Positions 1-5,145 of a DNA stretch of 6,150 bases are shown here, one piece after another (position 1 is the first letter of the stretch; every line of letters begins with the position of its first letter). The DNA comes from an uncultured Methanomicrobiales archaeon. Its GTDB lineage: Archaea > Thermoplasmatota > Thermoplasmata > Methanomassiliicoccales > Methanomethylophilaceae. The notes beneath the pieces were generated by a model. That model was given only the letters and a program-made list of their open reading frames with translations, had not been told where the DNA came from and did no database searches. The translations under genes and the position numbers were made by a program. The stretch lies in assembly GCA_937892275.1 (NCBI GenBank), contig CALAVG010000374.1:1-6150 (forward strand), in the 5' to 3' direction.

Positions 1-1
1 C

Positions 2-115
2 AACGTGGGGGGCAATTCGAACAATGTGTCGAATGGCAATGCAGGTCCTTCGTACTTGAATGCGAATAATTCCCTGTCCAACTCGAATGACAACAACGGG
101 GCTCGTCTGGCCTAA
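2..115 (+). repeat. DGR template repeat (left end cut by window)
   Basis: Read from base 2, this stretch is open to a TAA at 113-115 and spells an Asn-rich C-terminus (starts NVGGNSNNVSNG, ends SNDNNGARLA), like the lectin/FGE-type variable tails of DGR target proteins. Of its 37 codons, 13 are AAC or AAT. Of 29 adenines before the stop, 26 are in the first two positions of those codons; the other three are in GCA, TAC and GAC. All remaining codons avoid A. That is the signature of a template repeat, where reverse transcription randomises adenines so that AAY codons diversify. The last 15 bases before the TAA (98-112) are free of A and GC-rich, as expected for the IMH-like end where homing starts. 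It lies just upstream of a DGR reverse transcriptase, the usual place for a template. It could instead be the 3' end of the target gene (variable repeat), but a diversified copy should have lost many Asn codons. No second copy is visible in the window. Confidence 0.85.
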
Positions 116-260
116 TCGACCGTGGAACGCGATATAATGGGTTCCTAAACAGATTCCAATTCTTCTACGGCCTTGCCCCTTGGCAAAACAGCGAAAAACA
201 CCAAAATAACGGTCTAGTACCGAAAGGGAAAGGACGTTACAAGGTCTTGAAGGCGAAAAG
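116..260 (+). ncRNA. DGR spacer: 3' part of the template RNA and leader of the reverse transcriptase
   Basis: This 145-base gap between template repeat and reverse transcriptase has no gene. Its length is close to the roughly 140-nt spacer that follows the template in the Bordetella phage DGR, where that RNA is needed to prime and direct cDNA synthesis (known for that system, inferred here). Two stem-loops can be read: TTGCC (173-177) with GGCAA (182-186) around a CCTT loop, and CGGT (210-213) with ACCG (219-222) around a 5-nt loop. The stretch between and around them is A-rich and single-stranded in appearance (187-209). TATAAT-like bases at 133-138 could be a promoter for the reverse transcriptase alone, but this is weak. 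A modest GAAGG at 249-253, 7 nt before the ATG at 261, is the likely ribosome binding site. Confidence 0.65.
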
Positions 261-1310
261 ATGACAAAAAGAATAGGAAATCTATGGGAGAAGCTGGTAT
301 CAGAAGACAATCTGTGGTCCGCCTATCGGAATGCCCGTCAGGGAAAGACGAACAGACCGGATGTCCAGAAGGTCGATGAGGATCCCGAACACTACATCAA
401 GGAGATTCGGAGAATTCTCATCAACGGCGAATACCACACCAGCCCGTACAGGATGTTTGAGATCCATGAGAAGGGGAAGACGAGAGATGTTGCAGATCTC
501 CCGTTCTTTCCGGACAGGATAATCCATTGGGCACTGATCCTCGTTCTCCACGATATGATTATGAACAATCTGGTCCCACAGACCTACGCTGCACTCCCTG
601 GCAGGGGTGCGCATCAGGCGGTCGGCCAGATCAAGAAGGCTCTGAAAGACGAGAAGGCTCTCTACTATCTGCAGATCGACATCCACAAGTATTTCCCGTC
701 GATAGATCCCGAGGTCATGATGCAGAAGCTGGAGAAGCGCATCAAGGACCAGAAGGTGCTTGACCTCTGCAGACAGATCATCTATGAGTATCCTCTCCCC
801 GGACTGCCTATTGGGAACTACACCTCGCAGTATTTCGCCAACTTCTACCTGTCCGACCTCGACCATTACATGAAGGAGCAATTCCACTGCCATTGGTACT
901 TCCGCTACATGGATGACATCGTCATCATCGGATGGTCGAAGGCCTGGCTGAGGAGATGTCTGAAGAAGATAATGGAGATCATCGAACCTTGGGGGCTGAC
1001 GGTCAAGCCCAACTGGTGCATCAGACCGACATGGACTGGTATCGACTTCGTCGGATTCGTCTCCTACCGCTCCAAGGAAGGGGACGTGTACGTTCTGCTG
1101 AGGAAGAGAACCAAGGTCAGGATGAAGAGGGCTTGCAAGGGGGTCCTCGAAAGGTTCTGGGATGGGAGACCTGCATCGCGTCATGACAGGGGTGTCATCG
1201 CATCCTACTATGGATGCCTGAAATGGTGCGACGGCTACCATCTGGGAAGAAAAACGGTTTATCCGCTCATGGAGTACGTGGGAATAAAGACAGATATTGC
1301 GGAGGCATGA
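261..1310 (+). CDS. Reverse transcriptase of a diversity-generating retroelement
   Basis: This 349-aa RNA-directed DNA polymerase would copy the template RNA into adenine-mutagenised cDNA that replaces the variable repeat of a target gene. The N-terminus (TKRIGNLWEKLVSEDNLWSA) matches the pattern of Bordetella phage Brt. The palm contains the first catalytic Asp in LQIDIHKYFPSID (D140), the DGR-type motif GLPIGNYTSQ at 181-190 where group II introns have a QG-type motif, and the active site YMDD at 216-219 (D218, D219). The C-terminal thumb includes GIDFVGF (260-266), a basic LLRKRTKVRMKR segment (279-290) and SYYGCLKWCDGYHL (315-328), which parallels the end of Brt. Length is normal for the family, and there is no maturase or HNH domain. 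Retron hallmarks (VTG, YADD) are absent. It appears intact. The gene follows the template repeat and runs into the next small gene with only two bases between stop and start. No Avd-like accessory protein is visible. Confidence 0.93.
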   Translation: MTKRIGNLWEKLVSEDNLWSAYRNARQGKTNRPDVQKVDEDPEHYIKEIRRILINGEYHTSPYRMFEIHEKGKTRDVADLPFFPDRIIHWALILVLHDMIMNNLVPQTYAALPGRGAHQAVGQIKKALKDEKALYYLQIDIHKYFPSIDPEVMMQKLEKRIKDQKVLDLCRQIIYEYPLPGLPIGNYTSQYFANFYLSDLDHYMKEQFHCHWYFRYMDDIVIIGWSKAWLRRCLKKIMEIIEPWGLTVKPNWCIRPTWTGIDFVGFVSYRSKEGDVYVLLRKRTKVRMKRACKGVLERFWDGRPASRHDRGVIASYYGCLKWCDGYHLGRKTVYPLMEYVGIKTDIAEA

Positions 1311-1312
1311 AC

Positions 1313-1714
1313 ATGGAAATTACAGTATCGAGAAGCACAGTCAAACAGCCCGAGAAGATAGTCGGCCCGACGGTCACCATCATCAACACGGACGAGACCA
1401 TCACGCAGGAGAAGGACGAGCAGGGCAACAAGTACACCCTGTACTCGTACACGCAGTACAGGTTCGACCTCGGAGAGGTGGAGCTCATCCAAATCGGCTC
1501 CCTCCCCTCCGGTGCGGAGTGGGACGAAGTGCTCAGGTCCATCGAGAGGGAGTACCTCTACGCCTTGGCCGAGAAGTACACCGCCAAGTACCGCGACGAT
1601 GTGGCCGATCCTGACAAGCTCGCGCTCTGGATCGCATTCAAGGCAGCGGTCAGGGCGACGGTCAGTCAGAAGACGTACCCTGCCAAGGTCACCTATCCTA
1701 CCAGACCCGAATGA
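1313..1714 (+). CDS. Unknown 133-aa protein coupled to the DGR reverse transcriptase
   Basis: I do not recognise this family. The start at 1313 is chosen because GGAGG (1301-1305) sits 7 nt before it. An ATG at 1307 overlapping the previous stop (ATGA) is in frame but too close to that site. The first half is rich in beta-forming residues and polar (EITVSRSTVK, then a GPTVTII strand). The second half looks helical (WDEVLRSIEREYLYALAEKY, then PDKLALWIAFKAAVRATV), and the end is Pro/Thr-rich. There is no signal peptide or membrane segment. It is not Avd, the usual DGR accessory protein, which is a basic four-helix bundle; this protein is mixed alpha/beta and acidic overall. Its placement directly behind the reverse transcriptase and before a stem-loop suggests co-transcription with the DGR. 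A structural role in a phage-like particle, or a DGR accessory role, would both be inference. Confidence 0.75.
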   Translation: MEITVSRSTVKQPEKIVGPTVTIINTDETITQEKDEQGNKYTLYSYTQYRFDLGEVELIQIGSLPSGAEWDEVLRSIEREYLYALAEKYTAKYRDDVADPDKLALWIAFKAAVRATVSQKTYPAKVTYPTRPE

Positions 1715-1722
1715 AACCCATT

Positions 1723-1755
1723 CACTGCCCGAATCCAGAACAAAATCGGGCAGTG
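1723..1755 (+). terminator. 10-bp stem-loop closing the DGR unit
   Basis: CACTGCCCGA (1723-1732) and TCGGGCAGTG (1746-1755) form a perfect 10-bp inverted repeat around a 13-nt loop, 8 bases after the stop of the 133-aa gene. A transcription terminator or 3' end stabiliser is the simplest reading. No T-run follows, so it is not a classical archaeal terminator. Confidence 0.5.
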
Positions 1756-1798
1756 CATAATAATCTTCGTTCTGAATGTGTCTCGTGGTGACAATATC

Positions 1799-3058
1799 AT
1801 GATGACACCAAAGTATAGCTTAATGATCGCAATAGTCGCCGTGCTCGCTCTCGGCTTCGCCGGACTCGCAATCGCCGAGGATGCTGATGCCACGGGAGAG
1901 TACAAGGTGACATACACGGTCTCTGACAGGACCTACACAGTCCCTTCGGACACTGCAACAGTGACCCTGAAGACGATAGCGGAGATCGGAGCATCTGCAC
2001 CCGAGGGAGTGAGCTTCGATGTCTGGAACGACGGAACGAACAAGTATTCGGCCGGTTCCACCCTCATCATCACATCCGCTGACAAGACAGCCTCGCTGAC
2101 CGCGAACTGGAAGCCTACCGAGTACACCGCAACATTCCTCGCATACGACGGCAAGACCGTTCTGGGAGAGCCCATCAAGGGAACGACCAAGGCTGTCGCT
2201 GCCGATGGTGTGACCATCTCCGATGCCACACCCAAGGACCTCGCCAAGATCGCTGCAGGGCTCAAGACCGACCGTGACGGATACATCTTCAACGGATGGA
2301 TGAAGACCGGGGCCGACAAGCCCATAGCGACCAAGGATCTCGGAAAGCTCACAGCTGACATGACCTACACCGCGACATACGTCGTCGATTACGTCGTGAC
2401 CTTCATCGACGGGGACAAGACCTACGTCTCCTCCGTCTCGACGCTCACCGTCCCCGACCTCGGAGAGAGGACAGGATTCACCTTCCTCGGATGGTACATC
2501 GGAACGGAGCAGGTGGACCCTCTCGACTACGAGTACAAGGCCGACACGACCTTCACCTCCAAGTGGGAGCCCATCAACTGCTACGTGACCTTCGTCGCCG
2601 GAGAGACCACCGTCGCAGTCGTCGCTGTCCTTTACGGAGAGACCGTCGTCGAGCCCAAGCTCCCCGAGGGTTACGCCGCATGGGACTTCGACTTCACGAA
2701 GAAGATCACCGAGGACATCACCGTCAAGGCCACGGCCATCACCTACAAGGTCGTCTTCCTCGCAGGAAGCACCATCGTGAAGGAGATGACGGTCGTCAAG
2801 GGAACCGTCCTCAAGGCCGAGGATGCCCCTGCGAAGGTTGATGGTTACAAGGCATTCGTGCTCCCCACCGAGCCTATCACCAAGGACATCACCATCTCTG
2901 CAGACAAGGAGTACGGGAACGATCTCAGCAACCCTGTGATCCTTTCCATTGCGATCATCGTCGGAGTCATCCTGCTGATCTTCCTTGCAGTCCTCATCAA
3001 GAACCTGAGATCCGGAAAGTGGATCATCGGACGCGCTAAGAAGGAGGGCGAGGAGTGA
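1799..3058 (+). CDS. Membrane-anchored surface protein with Listeria-Bacteroides-type repeats
   Basis: This 419-aa protein would be exported and held on the outer face of the cytoplasmic membrane. The start at 1799 is preferred because GGTGA (1787-1791) lies 7 nt upstream; a GTG at 1778 in frame lacks such a site. Residues 5-26 are a signal peptide (hydrophobic core, then AIA before EDADA). From about 35 to 375 there are repeated beta-rich units of the InlB B-repeat/Flg_new kind: each carries a strand such as YTATFLAYDGK, YVVTFIDGDK, YVTFVAGETT or YKVVFLAGST, followed in the better copies by a GYIFNGW or GFTFLGWY turn and an ADTTFTSKW-like strand. The last two units have lost the Gly-Trp turn. 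Residues 379-400 are one membrane helix, followed by a basic tail that would face the cytoplasm. Such repeat proteins are abundant in gut Methanomassiliicoccales and are thought to act in adhesion. The next gene overlaps by 4 bases, so the two are translationally coupled. Confidence 0.85.
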   Translation: MMTPKYSLMIAIVAVLALGFAGLAIAEDADATGEYKVTYTVSDRTYTVPSDTATVTLKTIAEIGASAPEGVSFDVWNDGTNKYSAGSTLIITSADKTASLTANWKPTEYTATFLAYDGKTVLGEPIKGTTKAVAADGVTISDATPKDLAKIAAGLKTDRDGYIFNGWMKTGADKPIATKDLGKLTADMTYTATYVVDYVVTFIDGDKTYVSSVSTLTVPDLGERTGFTFLGWYIGTEQVDPLDYEYKADTTFTSKWEPINCYVTFVAGETTVAVVAVLYGETVVEPKLPEGYAAWDFDFTKKITEDITVKATAITYKVVFLAGSTIVKEMTVVKGTVLKAEDAPAKVDGYKAFVLPTEPITKDITISADKEYGNDLSNPVILSIAIIVGVILLIFLAVLIKNLRSGKWIIGRAKKEGEE

Positions 3059-3564
3059 AGCTCCTGACGTGGGTCGGGGATGTACTGTTATCGAGATGGT
3101 TCTGGATAATGAGAGCTCTGACCCTCGTCATATCTCTGATAATAATCTGGAGGATTTACATGACAGACTTGTTCGTATCTACACCCGTGGAGTTCGTTCC
3201 CGTTCTCCTCGGGATCTCTATGGTCATCACCCTTGTGATGACATACGCGAAGGCAATGGTCGGCTACCAGGACTGGCTGAAGGAGCATCTCAGGGATGGA
3301 TCCATCACCACCAAGGTCGGCTATGCGATGGACTACCTCACAGCGGACATCGTGTCCGTCGTCGGGGTCATCGTCCTTGCCGTGGTCGTGCCCGGCATGG
3401 TCTACGAGGGTCTCCTCAACGCACCTGCCACCTTGGGCGGAAGCATCCTGATCTCCGCATTCATCTCCTTCGTCGGAGGATGGGGCGGAGTCGTTCTCCT
3501 GCACAAGATCATCGACTCATTTCGCAATAAAGACAAGATAAACGCACTCCTGAAGAAGGAGTGA
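3055..3564 (+). CDS. Small four-helix membrane protein
   Basis: This 169-aa protein starts with GTG inside the stop of the surface protein gene (GTGA, 3055-3058), with GGAGG at 3043-3047 giving 7-nt spacing. Four hydrophobic segments can be read at about 17-36, 45-65, 95-115 and 126-149. The loop 66-94 is polar (YQDWLKEHLRDGS), and the C-terminus (151-169) is basic and likely cytoplasmic. The N-terminal segment begins with aromatic residues (SRWFWIMR), typical of an interface helix. I do not recognise the family. The tight coupling suggests it works with the repeat protein in the membrane, for instance in its assembly or anchoring, but this rests only on position. Confidence 0.8.
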   Translation: MKLLTWVGDVLLSRWFWIMRALTLVISLIIIWRIYMTDLFVSTPVEFVPVLLGISMVITLVMTYAKAMVGYQDWLKEHLRDGSITTKVGYAMDYLTADIVSVVGVIVLAVVVPGMVYEGLLNAPATLGGSILISAFISFVGGWGGVVLLHKIIDSFRNKDKINALLKKE

Positions 3565-3592
3565 GGCTATACCGTCTCCGTCAAACCCCTTA

Positions 3593-3608
3593 CCTCCCGA
3601 GAGGGAGG
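3593..3608 (+). terminator. Stem-loop with GNRA tetraloop after the surface operon
   Basis: CCTCCC (3593-3598) and GGGAGG (3603-3608) pair perfectly around GAGA, a GNRA tetraloop, 28 bases after the membrane protein's stop. No T-run follows at once, but six T at 3694-3699 lie further down and could serve as the actual archaeal termination site. The hairpin probably defines or protects the 3' end. Confidence 0.5.
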
Positions 3609-3680
3609 GACCCTTCTCTGCTGCATTGCTGGATGATAGGTTATATCCATCAGAATATATGATAAACAACAGCGGTGCAA

Positions 3681-3731
3681 TATAAATTATAAGTTTTTTA
3701 TATATATTTTATAATATGAAAATATATATAA
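3681..3731 (+). promoter_or_regulatory. AT-rich promoter with perfect 13-bp inverted repeat
   Basis: The spacer upstream of the AbrB-like gene is almost pure A/T here. TATAAATTATA at 3681-3691 and TTATATATA at 3698-3706 both resemble archaeal TATA boxes. TTATATATATTTT (3698-3710) and AAAATATATATAA (3719-3731) are exact reverse complements around an 8-nt centre, 22 bases before the start codon. A symmetric AT-rich site in this position fits an operator for a dimeric DNA-binding protein, and the gene it precedes resembles AbrB, whose relatives often repress themselves. It could also be only a promoter of low complexity. Confidence 0.5.
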
Positions 3732-3753
3732 TTGAAATGAGGATGGAGGTTGC

Positions 3754-3966
3754 ATGAGCTACAAGTCACCGCTCAGGGATAGCATCAGCTTCCCCGGAGA
3801 GATCAGGAAGATCGGGACAGGGTTCTTCCTGCCCATAGCGAAGAAGCACATGGAGATGCTCGGCATGACCGAGGAGAACATGGAGGCATTCCAGTTCGAC
3901 ATCAGGGTCGATGTCATCGGAAGGCCTGTCGAGATAGAGGATCCTCCGGCGGATGAGGATGATTGA
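3754..3966 (+). CDS. Small AbrB/MazE-like protein
   Basis: This 70-aa protein has at residues 17-56 the pattern of a SpoVT-AbrB domain: IRKIGTGFFLPIAKKHMEMLGM, with the basic-hydrophobic strand, a proline-led turn into a helix, and then a strand pair (FQFDIRVDVIG). This would make a swapped-hairpin dimer that binds DNA. The last ten residues are acidic (EDPPADEDD). The ribosome binding site GGAGG (3745-3749) is only 4 nt from the ATG, which is short. A six-codon reading frame from 3737 (MRMEVA) ends within the start codon and might couple translation. No toxin-like partner gene is adjacent, so a simple regulator of the neighbouring element is more likely than an antitoxin. The assignment rests on pattern only. 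Confidence 0.65.
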   Translation: MSYKSPLRDSISFPGEIRKIGTGFFLPIAKKHMEMLGMTEENMEAFQFDIRVDVIGRPVEIEDPPADEDD

Positions 3967-3972
3967 AGAAAC

Positions 3973-4072
3973 GTCTTAAGCGGAGATTGACCGCACGAAT
4001 AGTGTTGGCACAGCGTAATCGTGCGGTCCGATGCAAGCATCGGTCAAAATGACAATGTATAGTAGAAGTGTC
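3973..4072 (+). other. Structured leader upstream of the recombinase, carrying copy 1 of a shared block
   Basis: This gene-free stretch starts 7 bases after the AbrB-like stop. It has GTCTTAA (3973-3979), GAGATTG (3983-3989) and GGCACAGCG (4007-4015), all of which recur after the recombinase with the same outer spacing. GACCGCACGA (3989-3998) and TCGTGCGGTC (4019-4028) form a perfect 10-bp inverted repeat enclosing the GGCACAGCG block. CCGATGC and GCATCGG (4028-4043) form a 7-bp stem around AA. TTGACCG (3987-3993) could instead pair with CGGTCAA (4041-4047), which would break both stems, so two alternative folds are possible. It may be an RNA leader, an operator or a recombinase site; the sequence alone does not decide. 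Confidence 0.5.
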
Positions 4073-4074
4073 AG

Positions 4075-4087
4075 TATATAAATAAAA
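4075..4087 (+). promoter_or_regulatory. TATA-box promoter of the recombinase gene
   Basis: TATATAAATAAAA matches the archaeal TATA-box pattern and lies about 70 bases before the recombinase start. Transcription would then begin about 25 bases downstream, near 4100-4106, that is, inside the AC repeat. A gene-proximal GGGAGG (4128-4133) follows in the leader. Confidence 0.55.
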
Positions 4088-4090
4088 CGA

Positions 4091-4118
4091 GACACACACA
4101 CATACACACACGTTTTGG
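4091..4118 (+). repeat. Left inverted repeat built on (AC)n
   Basis: The stretch has an (AC)5 run, one T, an (AC)4 run and then CGTTTTGG. Its 22-base core (4091-4112) agrees at 20 positions with the reverse complement of 5427-5448, and both copies continue with GTTTT and G residues on the side facing the recombinase. It lies between the recombinase TATA box and start codon. See the right copy. Confidence 0.55.
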
Positions 4119-4145
4119 CCTACGGATGGGAGGAATAGTGATGAC

Positions 4146-4991
4146 ATGCAACAAGAAGTCAACGAATTTTTGGACTATCTGGCCAAGCGCGGAAGGAAAG
4201 AGATCACCATCCAGAACTACAGGACCAAGCTGAGCGTCTGCATGAGGCTCCTCGAAGAGGGAGGATTCGACACCTCAGCGGAGAAGATCGACGAAGCAGC
4301 GGTCTTCTATCTCAGAAAGAGCCTCTGCATGAAGGAGGAGAGCGCACACTGCTACCTGAAGGTCATCGGTTACTTCACCGAATGGAAGACGAAAACGGAC
4401 ATCCTCAAGCAATGCGACCTTCTTTGGAACAATCCTCAGATCCACAGGCTGTTCCTGGACGATGAGAAGTTCATGAGACTGCTCTCAGCTGCGGATGCCC
4501 GTGAGAAGGTCATCCTGATGCTGGGAGGATACATGGGTCTGAGAAGGGCGGAGATCTCGAACGTGAGATACAGCGACATACAGGACGGATACCTGATAGT
4601 TCGCGGAAAGGGGCATGGTGACGGGAAGGAGGCTCATCTGAGAATCCCTCCGGTGGTCATCGATGCGATAAACCAGTGGACGGCGGTCAGGAGGAAATAC
4701 GAGGACAGGTCGGACGGGAGGATCGTCGTGAGCTATCAGTCGCACACGCTGAAGCAGATAAGCCTTCCGGCGATCTCTCATATCGTAAGGGACCTCGGAA
4801 AGCGTGCAGGAGTGAAAGCGACCACTCATTCCCTCCGGAGATACTTCGCAACTTCGTTATATGAGAAGAAGGTTGACATATCAGACATCAAGACGCTGAT
4901 GCGGCATGAGAACGTGAACACCACCATCAACTGCTACATCAATCCGAATGCGAACCGTCTCGACGAGATTATGGAGAACATCGGACATTGA
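4146..4991 (+). CDS. Tyrosine recombinase (integrase, XerC/XerD-like)
   Basis: This 281-aa enzyme would cut and rejoin DNA at specific sites through a covalent 3'-phosphotyrosine. Residues 1-85 are the SAM-like N-terminal DNA-binding domain (EFLDYLAKRG, ITIQNYRTKL). The catalytic domain shows the full set of active-site residues: R133 in GLRRAEI, K155 in VRGKG, H228 and R231 in THSLRR, H254 in MRHENVNTT and the nucleophile Y264 in NCYINP. Length is typical of Xer-type and small archaeal element integrases, and it looks intact. The ATG at 4146 is 12 nt from GGGAGG, which is long. An out-of-frame ATG at 4141 is at the ideal distance. The gene lies between two similar leader blocks and between inverted repeats, and is followed by a run of small genes, which fits the integrase of a provirus, plasmid or invertible cassette rather than the housekeeping XerA. 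Confidence 0.92.
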   Translation: MQQEVNEFLDYLAKRGRKEITIQNYRTKLSVCMRLLEEGGFDTSAEKIDEAAVFYLRKSLCMKEESAHCYLKVIGYFTEWKTKTDILKQCDLLWNNPQIHRLFLDDEKFMRLLSAADAREKVILMLGGYMGLRRAEISNVRYSDIQDGYLIVRGKGHGDGKEAHLRIPPVVIDAINQWTAVRRKYEDRSDGRIVVSYQSHTLKQISLPAISHIVRDLGKRAGVKATTHSLRRYFATSLYEKKVDISDIKTLMRHENVNTTINCYINPNANRLDEIMENIGH

Positions 4992-4994
4992 ACA

Positions 4995-5037
4995 GTCTTA
5001 AATATGAGGTTGGACAATATGACTAACAGGCACAGCG
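4995..5037 (+). repeat. Copy 2 of the shared leader block
   Basis: GTCTTAA (4995-5001), GAGGTTG (5006-5012) and GGCACAGCG (5029-5037) repeat the three blocks found at 3973-4015, in the same order and with identical 43-base total length. The copy begins 3 bases after the recombinase stop, just as the first begins after the stop of its upstream gene. CTTAAATA (4997-5004) could be a TATA box, with transcription starting near GGCAC about 30 bases on. The first copy lacks the ATA extension. Confidence 0.55.
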
Positions 5038-5128
5038 AAGTTGAAGAGTTTTGTTCTAATCGCATGGAGCACATAATGACCGTTATGTGCTGCTACCGAT
5101 TCAGATCCTGACCTTCTTCTAGCGTGCC
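5029..5128 (+). ncRNA. Candidate structured RNA or leader before the small-gene operon
   Basis: The ends pair: GGCAC (5029-5033) with GTGCC (5124-5128), then, past a bulged A, GC (5035-5036) with GC (5122-5123), and GAAG (5037-5040) with CTTC (5116-5119). Inside lies a perfect 9-bp hairpin, AGCACATAA (5068-5076) with TTATGTGCT (5083-5091), around TGACCG, and a small TCAG/CTGA hairpin (5101-5111). This gives a closed branched fold of about 100 nt, preceded at the expected distance by a TATA-like CTTAAATA. The 9-bp arms with a 6-base centre also resemble the core of a tyrosine recombinase site, and the recombinase gene ends 76 bases upstream of it. It is not a tRNA. No known RNA family is recognised. 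Confidence 0.4.
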
Positions 5129-5145
5129 TAGGAGATTGAAAGGAA

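Noticed and set aside
300..1241. Long minus-strand open frame of 313 codons opposite the reverse transcriptase
   Set aside because: It is the antisense of a clearly conserved RT, has no ribosome binding site or recognisable motif, and its composition is what the reversed codons dictate.
261..1310. Group II intron or retron reverse transcriptase
   Set aside because: There is no maturase/X domain, HNH domain or intron RNA end, and the VTG and YADD retron motifs are absent. The IG(N/S)xTSQ motif and Brt-like ends indicate a DGR.
1799..3058. Surface repeat protein as the DGR target
   Set aside because: Its end is a membrane helix and basic tail, with no similarity to the template repeat. The target must lie outside the window.
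4146..4991. Housekeeping XerA (chromosome dimer resolution)
   Set aside because: The fold and length allow it, but the setting among an AbrB-like gene, repeats and small coupled genes fits a mobile element better. Not excluded outright.
5029..5128. tRNA gene (integrase target)
   Set aside because: The ends pair for only five bases before a bulge, there is no clear anticodon arm, and the T-arm-like GATTCAGATCC does not form a proper stem.
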